This document shows positions 10,146 through 20,005 of a stretch of DNA of 64,000 nucleotides, piece by piece. The position numbers were made by a program, and so were the translations under genes. Source of the stretch: Macrolepiota albuminosa. Taxonomy: Eukaryota > Basidiomycota > Agaricomycetes > Agaricales > Agaricaceae. The stretch lies in contig JAMWFC010000089.1 in NCBI GenBank assembly GCA_027475525.1, positions 62,001-126,000 of the forward strand, given 5' to 3'. A model generated the notes under the pieces. It was given only the letters and a program-made list of their open reading frames with translations. It searched no databases and had not been told where the DNA came from. Each line of letters starts with the position of its first letter. Positions within the stretch are counted from its first letter, which is position 1.

Positions 10146-12105
10146 CTAGGTCAAGTCAACGATCGGAAGCCTGGTATTATCACTGAGGGCTTCTTGGACC
10201 AAACTCTTCTTCTCGGCTGCGATACGGTTCTCGATCATCTGTGGATTCTCGACTTCCATGACGGTGTCAACCCAGGCAAGGGCCCATGCCCCATTACCTG
10301 TTTTTGTCCCACCTAACATGGCTCTCTTCTCACCCGAATCAGGCAGAAGTTCCCAGCGACTCCGCGTGGACTGTGTGTCATTCCGGTCTGTGGATTATTG
10401 TGAGCATTGATCGACGGAAACTGTAGGAGGACATACATATCACCAAACCAGTGTGAGGCTCGTAAATCCCGAGTGGTGGCTCTTCTGCAGCAACTCGTCG
10501 ACGCTTGGCATTATCCTTAGCTTTGGAAGCCACCCGACCCTCTGCAAGGACACCATCATCGTCATCCTCGCCTTCCTCTTCCTCTTCCTCCTCACCTTCT
10601 TCGTCATGCTCTGTGCCTTTCCGCTTCAGCTGATTCTCCTGGTCACCAACTATAGTCGGCTGTTCTTCTCCAGCCCCAGTCACCGGCAGTTCTTCTATAC
10701 CTCCACCAATTTTCAGCCCCTCTTTCCTCCACTTGGCCCACTCCTCTCCAGCCTCCAAAACACGCTGTGCCATCATAAACATCCAATTCTCCTCATCCAC
10801 ACCGTCACGCGACAAAAGACTCTTCCTCACGGCGTTCAGTGGACCATCGCTGTACGGACCCCACCCACTACTCCCAAATATCGTCGTTGGCCCGCCGGCA
10901 CGATATATTCCGCCACCAACGCGATCTCCTTTGCCCGCGGCGGTGCCAGCAGAGGCGACAGCTAGGGATGAAACCTCGTTACTGTGACTGGCGGCATTGG
11001 GGTCTGGAAGTTCTCCGACGGGGTCACCAGGTTTGAGGCCGAATGCTGCGATATCTTCTGTGACCTTTTCCTCGTAGTAGTCGTCAGTCACCCATCTGCC
11101 ATCTAATACAGATGGGATTGAGAATGACCGCCAATGAGATAAAAATTGACCTACCGATAACCATCTTGCTCCCGTGGAGCTTGAAGGCGCTCCGTGCGGT
11201 GATGAGGGTGACACTACGCGTGCGTAAATGAGAGCCTAGTTTGCCTTGAGAGATCAGATAGTCTTTCTCCGGTTGAGTGGCGTTCAACTTGAACGCGAGT
11301 GGATTGCGTCGGAAGTAGTACAGTGAATCACGGAAACCTGAAGTTCGAGCAGCATCGATAGCTAACATGTAGTGACGCGTGGGATGTCTGTTGGGGAGGA
11401 TGAAAGTAGCAGCTTTGAACTTTCGACCTACGCCGGACATATTTCAGTAAGAACAGAAAAACATAGTAAAAGACGACGCATACCTCCTAGAAGAACACCA
11501 GAAGGGTCAATTTTCTCGTTTCCTTTAGGATCCTCATCGGTGATAAACTCGTCGCCGTCGATGATGTAGACTTTGCCCTGTATTTTGCGGAAAGGCTTTC
11601 CGCCACCTAAGGGCTCCTCCTTCACGATCTCCTCTGCCTCCGCCTCTACATCTGCCTCTGCATCTCCAGCTTCAGAGTCGGCAATCTCTGCCTCTGCCTC
11701 TGCTTCAGCATCTCCCTCCTCGTCGCCTCTCTTCGGTAACCGTATTGTCAAACCACCCTTTCCTCTTGGTCTTCCTCGCGCCCTGCCCCGCCCACGCGCC
11801 CTTGGAGTACCAGAGGCAGCGGCTGTACTTCTTCCACGACCTTGACCACGCGGACGCCCTCTTGGTCGTGGAGTTCCAACACGACTACCTGTGCCTTCTT
11901 CATCGCCAGTCTGGATATCCGCGGGGTCCACGTCCATCGCGTATTCATCTAGGTCCTCATCGTTTTCTGGGGGCGGTGGTGGTGGAGCTATCAAACGCGA
12001 CGAGGTTCCTGGAATGGTCACTGTTGGACCTGGCGTTGGTTGTGGTGGTGCAGATTGAGGCATCCGTGGTTTAATTACAATTTTGGGTACTTCCAACGAT
12101 TTCAT
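10146..12105 (-). CDS. Chromatin-remodelling complex subunit, Rsc7/Swp82 (Npl6) family
   Basis: Predicted subunit of a SWI/SNF-type remodeller (RSC or SWI/SNF). The first exon (12105 to about 11480) encodes a proline-rich leader, an RGRGRGRARGRPRGK AT-hook-like basic region, an Ala/Glu repeat, and then GKVYIIDGDEFITDEDPKG. The conserved family core follows: RKFKAATFILPNRHPTRHYM, AIDAARTSGFRDSLYYFRRN, SHLRTRSVTLITARSAF, and, after another intron, RWVTDDYYEEKVTEDI. A less conserved middle with Glu/Asp runs leads to GIYEPHTGL, NDTQSTRSRWELLPDSGEKR and MLGGTKTGNGAWALAWVDT, ending with a stop at 10146. Motif order agrees with the fungal family. It is transcribed divergently from the acyltransferase gene across about 300 bases. 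The Ala/Glu stretch is encoded by a repetitive tract at about 11620-11720. Confidence 0.85.
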
Positions 12106-12411
12106 GGAGACTTTTCAAAGATGTGTCGTGGGATTGATATTACCTATTGCAAATGGGGATGTCAAAAATATTTATTTGTTCTTCTCGCTACACCCTCGGC
12201 GATACGCTCGTCACTTTTACTACTTCTACTAAGAAAACTCCCGAGCGTCATTCCTTTGATTTGTCTTTTGAACATCAACATCTTAGTCCTTGAACAATCC
12301 ACAGATTGATGTATCTTAAATGGAACACACGAACTAATTTGTGAGCTTAATCGATTGGTTGAAACCCGGTCCGATGTCCGCGGCCATATACATACTTTCA
12401 CCAAAACCACG

Positions 12412-14171
12412 ATGACCCCAGGATGGAAAGTAACAACATCTGACCGAATCGAGCGCCCTCTGGGAGACAGCGAACTTGCATTCTTCCCTGCCTCTAAGGA
12501 TGGCATAGGTGACATGTGCGTTCTGCAGGTATCTTGCATCATCCTGTAGCAAACAACTCGTTGTCGCCATAATCAGGTTCTTGCATATCGCTTTCCAGGC
12601 TCCTGCAGCCCAACTTCGTCCCATAAGGGTTGCAATTGCCTGGGCTGTTTTGCGAACTCGCCATCCATTGCTTACTTGTCGGGTCACTGAAGGAGAAACT
12701 CCATGTTTCTCGTATGTTTTCGATCACAGGTTCGCAAGTTTGAATACGCTCATGTCACTTGTAGCTTTCTTCCTCCTGAAAGCATTCAGGATGCCCTCGA
12801 GGAAGCCAAGGGCGTATTGTACTTCTGTCACCGATCGAAGGAAGGTGCGATCACGACCCCATCTCCTGTCTAATTCCTCAAGCAGCTCGATGTTCAGAAC
12901 TCATATCCGGCTACTACATGAATGGTCCACGGACTCTCTCGAATATGGATCTTTCGTATCTTGTAGTATCCTCCACGGGATCATACGACGATGATTCATC
13001 TGAAAAACACGATTATGACCTCCTCATGTGTGCACCTCACTTCACAGGTGATGGAACGTCTCTACATCAGTGCACACATGACTTGCTTGAACTTCTCGCA
13101 TCCACAAATTCTGATGAAGATATGTTGGCTTCCATAGATCTCTCCCAACCATGGGTCAGTATTGAATTAAGTTTTGAAGGTGGTGACCTGCATCCATGAT
13201 GTCTTTACAGATCAATAGACTTCCGCCTGCTTTTGAGTCACGTTGTACTGTTCCCAGAGATAAATTTGCAAGAGGAGTTGCGAAGGTTAACTTTTTGTTG
13301 ACAAAGGAGAAGGAAATCGGTGGACATCGATTAGTGCGACTCCAACGCGCTCCTCAAAGGACAGTTTTCCTCGAACGCGTCTTTGACGTCACTCAGACAA
13401 AGACCATATTGAGGAGGTGTAAAGAAAACGGAGTCACAATCAACCATGCAATGGAGGCACTATCTGGCGTTGCGTGGGCCAGGGTCGTCAACGCGTCTGA
13501 CAAACACAGCAAGGATGCTTTCAAGGATCCAGTGTTCGTCACATTTCTTTATTCAGAGCTCAACCATTCTCACGGATGCACCATATAGCATGATATACAC
13601 TGCCATCAACGTACGCCCGCACCTGGTGCCTTCACCCTCACCGGACCCAACATATTGGTTCCTTGCCCTCACATATTTCAACTTGGTATTCCCATCATTT
13701 CCTCCCTCTTCTCAGCGCGCTTTCTGGCTTCGCGCAAAAAGTGCCAAGGCTCAAACTCACGCCGTAGTGCATTCGCCCCTTCTGGTACATCGTACACTTG
13801 AAATGGCTAGCGAGCGCGCCGCCAGGGCCCGGAATGAACCCCAGCCAAAAATCGATGTCCCAAAGTTGCTCAACACGACGACAGGGAGTTTACTTCCCGG
13901 TCCTGCACCGAGTGCTGCCCTGCTTGGTTTGTCACTTATCGGAAATCTGGATGCGACGTACGATCGGCGTGCATACCCTGCATTTTACCTGAAAGATGTT
14001 ACCACGGCGAGCCGGCAGAAGGCTGGTGGGATATTGCTACTGGTACACACTTTTGGAGGACAGCTTTGGCTGCAGCTTTTCTATGACATAGAAGGCTTCG
14101 GGAGTGAGGGAGAAGTAGAACGATTTTGGACTGAGCTAGGAAATGGCGTGGAAGAATTTTTGGCCTTGTAA
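12412..14171 (+). CDS. CoA-dependent acyltransferase-like protein (BAHD/condensation-domain fold)
   Basis: Predicted enzyme of the chloramphenicol-acetyltransferase-like fold shared by BAHD acyltransferases and NRPS condensation domains. From ATG 12412 it reads MTPGWKVTTSDRIERPLGDS. Short introns follow, then the region LRPIRVAIAWAVLRTRHPLL. The exon at 12918-13150 carries APHFTGDGTSLHQ, in which HFTGDG is the catalytic HxxxDG motif. After an intron come INRLPPAFESR, RAPQRTVFLERVFD, TILRRCKENGVTINHAMEAL, then across an intron at about 13535-13589 MIYTAINVRPHL, and finally LGLSLIGNLDATYDR and the end VERFWTELGNGVEEFLAL. Several Agaricomycete paralogues of this type exist and their substrates are unknown to me. 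No polyketide or peptide synthase gene is adjacent; the adenylation enzyme at 21913 is 7.7 kb away with unrelated genes between. Confidence 0.75.
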
Positions 14172-14329
14172 AGATGTGTTAGTGAGAACAGATATGCTGC
14201 AAAGGAGTTTTAGTAATTATGTGTCTCGCAGCTCAGTGGACCATACTAGCAACACGTCAGGAACAAATTAGGAATTGAATATAGACAAAAATTTTGATGC
14301 TACGTTATGTCAGGGGCAGCATCTCAAAC

Positions 14330-15405
14330 TCAACTTGAACGAGTCTTCAAATACGTTTCAAAATCAACTATGCCCAAGGGAGGCTCGACAACTGCGTCCG
14401 GATGGTATTTCTTCCAGTTGGAATGAATACGTCGCCAGTGTTTGACAGACTCGTTCCACATCTCTTGTTCAGTATTGACCCTGGGCCAATGATTGTTGAC
14501 TCGCTCAAAGAGATCGGCCGCCGAAGTTACATTCATGCAGACAATTGTTGTTCTGTGAAAGTCAAATGCACCTATCACGAGAGATAAAGTAAACATCAAC
14601 GCCTGAATCATGACTGGGGATATCACACATACTGGGAATGCAGTAGTCGATGGACTCGAGAAATACCCACAACTCATAACACTTTACACTTTTAGGACCC
14701 AGCGGTAGCAAAATCTCTCCTTCTTTCGCAGGCAGTACCTCTCGTGTCAGCTTTTCGACTTTATGCCATGCCAGACAGTGATGAGGTTCTGCTGTTGTAA
14801 AGTCTATGAGGAAGGGTGTTCCTTTGAGATCTAAGATGTGAGAAGCGTTCAGCTCATCATGCTCAAGCCCTATCTCAGGCGAATGCAGACGGAAGACAAT
14901 ATCCATGGTGTCATTTCTGCATTAAAATGGATTATTCAAGCACTTGACACGTATATGATTCTAACTCTTACCTGAAACGTTTGGTACCATACTCGGCACC
15001 ACGATAATCCTCCAGCTCTGATAGATCAGAGACTGCAGGTTCTCCACAGTATTGAAGAACAATGCATGCACAAGACAGTTCATCCAGCTTCGAAGTCTCG
15101 TGCACGTAGAAACCGTAAAACTTTGGCACATGAACACCCCAGAGTGGCTTTAAATGGTCAACATAAATCTGGGACTCGTATCTGAGACGAGGGATAGCAA
15201 TTTCTTCTTCATCTTCATAGGTGAATTTGACAATGACGTCTTGTCCAGACGTTTTCGCCCTAAAGAAATAGTGGTTGTTCTCGGTCACCTTGAGAAAGGT
15301 GACATCTGTCAAGGTGACCCGGTAGTCGTCCTTGACTGCGCCTATGCGAAGAAGTTGATGGATTTGGCTTGCGTCTGGAACCTTGAGGCTGAGAAGCATT
15401 TTCAC
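14330..15405 (-). CDS. Kinase-fold protein, probable pseudokinase, tandem copy 1
   Basis: Three exons. Exon 1 (15405 to about 14970) starts MKMLLSLKVPDASQIHQLLR and carries the N lobe: FFRAKTSGQDVIVKFTYED has a candidate ATP-binding lysine, and CIVLQYCGEPAVSDL is hinge-like. Exon 2 has GLEHDELNASHILDLKGTPF then LIDFTTAEPHHC; these align by position with the HGDLxxxNIL and IDFxxAxxHxC motifs of fungal aminoglycoside-phosphotransferase-like/protein kinase-like families. Exon 3 carries VCMNVTSAADLFERVNNHWP and ends VDFETYLKTRSS at 14330. The catalytic loop is HDEL, not HGDL, and the usual metal-binding Asn is replaced, so loss of phosphotransfer activity is likely. The alternative start at 15399 (MLLS) aligns better with the other copies. 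The role is unknown. Confidence 0.7.
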
Positions 15406-15723
15406 AATTGAACCCTAAGGCAATTGTTGGAGAAAGCCAAAAGTTGAAGCTTATATACAGTGTAGAACGCTCAAAATAGGCATGTCGGAACCCCAAAATT
15501 CTGGATGCTATCACCTCATGTAATTTTCTTAAAACTCTCGGAAAATGCTTAGATTTGGTGGGCTGTTGAGCTATCTGAGCAGAATTCTGATATCGGATAT
15601 CTTAACGTTGAATTTTTTTCGACACTAGCAACACGTCAGGAACAAGACAGGATTTCATTCCAAATACATTGAATATAGACAGAAATTTTGATGCTACATT
15701 ATGTCAGGGACAGCATCTCGAAA

Positions 15724-16781
15724 TCAACTGGAACGAGTCTTCAAATACGTTTCAAAATCAATTATGCCCAAGGGAGGCTCGACAACTGCGTCCGGATGGT
15801 ATTTCTTCCAGTTGGAATGAATACGTCGCCAGTGTTTGACAGACTCGTTCCACATCTCTCGTTCGGTATTGACCCTGGGCCAATGCTTGTTGACTCGCTC
15901 GAAGAGATCGGCCGCTGAAGTTACATTCATGCAGGTAATTGTTGTTCTGTGGAATTCAAATGTACCTATCACGAGAGATAAAGTAAACATCACTGCCTGA
16001 ATCGTGACTGGGGATATCACACATACTGGGAATGCAGTAGTTGATGTCCTTGAGGAATAACCACAACTCACAACACTTTACACTTTTGGGACCCAACGGT
16101 CGCATAAGCTCTCCTTCTTTTGCAGGCAGTACCTCTCGTGTCAGCTTTTCGACTTTATTCCATGCCAGACAGTGATGAGGTTCTGCTGCTGTAAAGTCTA
16201 TGAGGATGGGTCTTCCTTTGAGATCTAAGATGTGAGAAGCGTTCAGCTCATCATGCTCAAGTCCTATATCAGGCGAATGCAGGCGGAAGATAATATCCAT
16301 GGTGTCATTTCTGCATTAAAATGGTTTATTCAAGCACTTGACACGTATATTATTCTAACTCTTACCTAAAACGTTTGGTACCACGATAATCCTCCAGCTC
16401 TGATAGATCAGAGACTGCAGGTTCTCCACAGTATTGAAGAACAATGCATGCACAAGACAGTTCATCCAGATTCGAAGTCTCGTGCACGTAGAAACCGTAA
16501 AACTTTGGCACATGAACACCCCAGAGTGGCTTTAAATGGTCGACATAAATCTTGGACTCATATCTGAGACGAGGGATAGCAATTCCTTCTTCATCTTCAT
16601 AGGTGAACTTGACAATGACGTCAGGTTCAGACGTTTTCGCCCTAAAGAAATAGTGATTGTTCTCAGTCACCTTGAGAAAGGTGACATCTGTCAAGGTGAC
16701 CCGGTAGTCCTCCTTGACTGCGCCTATGCGAAGAAGTTGATGGATTTGGCTTGCGTCTGGAACCTTGAGGCTGAGAAACAT
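15724..16781 (-). CDS. Kinase-fold protein, probable pseudokinase, tandem copy 2
   Basis: Second copy of the array, with the same three-exon plan. Exon 1 starts MFLSLKVPDASQIHQLLR at 16781; an in-frame ATG at 16814 would add 11 residues absent from the other copies. It differs from copy 1 by scattered substitutions and by a 12-base deletion near the end of exon 1 (ELEDYRGTKRFR against ELEDYRGAEYGTKRFR). Exon 2 again has LEHDELNASHIL and IDFTAAEPHHC; exon 3 ends IDFETYLKTRSS with a stop at 15724. I see no frameshift or internal stop, so this copy looks intact. The shared replacement of the catalytic loop supports a non-catalytic ancestor before duplication. Confidence 0.7.
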
Positions 16782-17090
16782 TTTCACAGATTGAACCCTA
16801 AAGCGGAAAGCCAAAAGTTGAAGCTTCTATACAGTGTAGAACGCTCAAAATAGGCATGTCGGAACCCCAAAATTCGGGATGCTATCACCTCATGTAATTT
16901 TCTTAAAACTCTCGGAAAATGCTTAGATTTGGTGGGCTGTTGAGCTATCTGAGCAGAATTCTGATATCTTAACTTTGAATTTTTTTCGACACTAGCAACA
17001 CGTCAGGAACAAGACAGGATTTCATTCCAAATACATTGAGTATAGACAGAAATTTTGATGCTACATTATGTCAGGGGCAGCATCTCAAAC

Positions 17091-18236
17091 TCAACTTGAA
17101 CGAGTCTTCATATACGCTTCAAAATCAATTATGCCCAAGGGAGGCTTGACAACTGCGCCCGGATGGTATTTCTTCCAGTTGGAATGAATACGTCGCCAGT
17201 GTTTGACAGACTCGTTCCACATCTCTCGTTCGGTATTGACCCTGGGCCAATGCTTGTTGACTCGCTCAAAGAGATCGGCCGCTGAAGTTACATTCATGCA
17301 GATATTTGCTGTTATGTTGAATTCAAATGTACCTATCACGAGAGATAAAGTAAACATCAATGCCTGAATCGTGACGGGGATATCACACATACTGGGAATG
17401 CAGTAGTTGATGTCCTTGAGGAATAACCACAACTCACAACACTTTACACTTTCGAAACCCAACGGTCGCATAAGCTCTCCTTCTTTTGCAGGCAGTACCT
17501 CTCGTGTCAGCTTTTCGACTTTATTCCATGCCAACCCAACGGTCGCATAAGCTCTCCTTCTTTTGCAGGCAGTACCTCTCGTGTCAGCTTTTCGACTTTA
17601 TTCCATGCCAGACAGTGATGATCTTCTGCTGCTGTAAAGTCTATGAGGAAGGGTCTTCCTTTGAGATCTAAGATGTGAGAAGCGTTCAGCTCATCATGCT
17701 CAAGTCCTATATCAGGCGAATGCAGGCGTAAGACAATATCCATGGTGTCATTTCTGCATTGAAATGGTCTATTCAAGCACTTTCCACGTATATAATTCTA
17801 ACTCTTACCTGAAACGTTTGATACCATACTCGGCATCACGATAATCCTCCAGCTCTGATAGATGAGAGACCGCAGGTTCTCCACAGTATTGAAGAACAAT
17901 GCATGCACAAGACAGTTCATTCAGGTCCGAAGTCTCATGCGCGTAGAAACCGTAAAACTTTGGCACATGACGACCCCAGAGTGGCTTCAAATGGTCGACA
18001 TAAATCTTGGACTCATATCTGAGACGAAGGATAGCAATTCCTTCTTCATCTGCATAGGTGAACTTGACAATGACGTCTTGTTCAGACGTTTTCGCCCTAA
18101 AGAAATAGTGGTTGTTCTCGGTCACCTTGAGAAAGGTGACGTCTGTCAAGGTGAGCCGGTAGTCGTCCTTGACTGCGCCTATGCGAAGGAGTCGATGGAT
18201 TTGGCTTGCGTCTGGAACCTTGGGGCTGAGAAACAT
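17091..18236 (-). pseudogene. Kinase-fold protein, tandem copy 3, frameshifted by 77-bp duplication
   Basis: Exon 1 (18236 to about 17808) starts MFLSPKVPDASQIHRLLR and is open, keeping IVKFTYADEEGIA and CIVLQYCGEPAVSHL. Exon 2 begins normally (LEHDELNASHILDLKGRPF, LIDFTAAEDHHC) but at 17610 enters a tandem duplication of 77 bases. 77 is not a multiple of three, so the first pass runs into a stop after MRPLGWHGIKSKS. The downstream frame resumes from the second pass and continues to AYMKTRSS at 17091. Without a compensating splice the protein would be truncated before the C-terminal part. This is the most diverged copy and the one nearest the divergent gene at 18755. Confidence 0.75.
17457..17610. 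repeat. 77-bp perfect tandem duplication inside copy 3
   Basis: Bases 17457-17533 and 17534-17610 are identical by eye, both starting ACCCAACGGTCGCATAAG and ending TTTATTCCATGCCA. The sequence occurs once in copies 1 and 2. It breaks the reading frame of copy 3. Confidence 0.9.
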
Positions 18237-18754
18237 TTTTACAATCGCAATTGTGGAAGAAGCCGAAAGTTGAAGCTTATATGTTTCATGTAAACAATGT
18301 CGGCAGAATCCGAAGTTGTTATAATAGTTATTCTCATTGTTCTACCTACGCTACGACTTAAAGGAAAGTTGTTTCTATTGTTAAAATGAGTACTTATTCC
18401 AGACAATGCATCTACCCTTTCAAGCGGTGATTTCAATTATTCTCTTGCTTTGTTTGATGTATCTGTGGTTACCTTGTTACAGATCAATGCAAGCTTACCA
18501 CGGCAACTTTTGAACAAGAACAATTGGAGCTGTAAGTCGATTCATGAAGTGGAACAATATTAAATCAAATCTGAATACCAGGAGCATTGTGGCAAAATCG
18601 ATAAAATCTGGGAACAAATAGACGCTTTTTATTGTGATGCTATATACATAACGAGCTCAGACCAAATGCATAGTGTCCCATAATAACCTTTTTACCCTAT
18701 CGCACTCTCTCCTTGCACAAGATTCTTTCATTATCTCGCTGCCCAAACTTGACT

Positions 18755-20005
18755 ATGGCCACAAACATGCAGGAGTTGGACCAAGCTCTGACACGATTGC
18801 TCATAGATGTCCTGAAAGAACCGATCCTCTATTTTCCAAAACTATTTGCCAAGAGCTCGAAAACTACTGATGTATCTGCTTCTCAGGCAATAGGAACAAG
18901 GAAAGGCTTGGCTGTCATTGAGTCTAAGCTGACCCACATTGTACCATGCTTAGACCTTGTGCGGCAGTTGACACCTGAATTGACTGATACTCTTCGCAAT
19001 GTCTGGATCCAGCCTGGAGACAGATTATCAGTACGTGTGTATCCAAAATACACCGTGGTCCCATTGACTCGTGCCGTCCATTCCGAGAAAGATTCTGAGG
19101 ATATTTTTTTAAGCCTCTATTTACAACCTGCACTATCTATTCTTGGCTTTTTGAAAGCAAAAGAAAAGCTTCGGGAGGAAACTTCTTCGAGGACATACAC
19201 GAACGATGAAATCATGGACTACAAGGAACTGCGAGACTTTGATTTCAAATTATACGCAGCCTCAGTCAGCGGTGCAGCTCACATTGCTGACCTCGGGGTC
19301 TATGAATTATGTTCTGAAGTAAAATCAGCTCTCTACCTTCCCATAGAGATCAAAACCCCAGTAGCATTTCCGAGGCGTCTCCTCAGTTATGTCTCTCCTC
19401 GGATCTGTCCTGCCACTGATAGCACACCAGTGTATTGCACCATGGAGGAAGCAGATATGAAGAAGATTAGGGGTTGGGCTGTCCAATTCATCTGGCCTGA
19501 AGACGATCAAAACTTTGGTAATGGAGCTTCTGCGAAACACAGTAAAGTCATAAGCCAGGTGCGTAGTCATGCGGGATTTGTCAAACCCTTTTAACAGCTT
19601 GTAGGTCTGGAACCAAATGGTCGCACATAAACAGAAGTTTGCAATCTTAAGCTGTAACGATGTTCACTACTGCTGCTATAGAAAGGACCTTGTGACTGGT
19701 CATCTATATATTTCACCTCCATACTATCCTGAGGATGGACTGATAAATATTGTGACATGGATACTGAAGGCGGCTGGATTTATCAAAAGAGACATCAACC
19801 TTCCTACCGTCTTCGATAGTTGGTGGAAAGAAATCGAAATTGAGAAAAAAATGGCACCGGGCGTGAATATGATGTGAGTAAGACCATCACTGGTCGTCAA
19901 GCTAGCGCTAATGCCAATGCTTTACTTTCGATGATAATCCACAGGACGATACCCGACCAGGCTCTAGAACGTTACAATAAGCGTAAATCAAAGACCAGGA
20001 GATAG
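18755..20005 (+). CDS. Hypothetical protein with PD-(D/E)XK nuclease-like signature
   Basis: Start at 18755 (MATNMQELDQALTRLLIDVL). Exon 1 runs to about 19559; introns at about 19560-19609 and 19876-19944 lead to QVWNQMVAHKQKFAILSCND, then RKDLVTGHLYISPPYYPEDG, and the end ERYNKRKSKTRR with a stop at 20003. No named family was recognised. What is visible is an acidic residue in HIADLGVYELC (Asp179), 18 residues, then IEIK (Glu198-x-Lys200) in a predicted strand LYLPIEIKTP, followed by a helix containing Gln (SQVWNQMVAHKQ). D-X(10-20)-E-X-K plus a downstream Gln helix is the hallmark pattern of PD-(D/E)XK nucleases; the assignment is inference. The gene is divergent from the kinase-fold array, about 520 bases from copy 3. 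The C-terminus is basic. No signal peptide is seen. Confidence 0.65.

Larger units (their letters stand above)
14245..18240. repeat. Tandem array of three about 1.37-kb units
   Basis: The string ACTAGCAACACGTCAGGAAC begins at 14245, 15624 and 16991, giving periods of 1379 and 1367 bases. Each unit contains one kinase-fold gene on the minus strand plus its flanks. The upstream flanks of copies 1 and 2 match closely (15420-15620 and 16800-16990), while that of copy 3 differs beyond about 18240. The array arose by tandem duplication of gene plus spacer, and the high similarity suggests it is recent. Confidence 0.9.

Noticed and set aside
10453..10965. Long plus-strand frame of 170 codons rich in Leu and Phe
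   Set aside because: It is the complement of the Glu/Asp-rich exon of the Rsc7-like gene; acidic repeats on one strand give such hydrophobic frames on the other.
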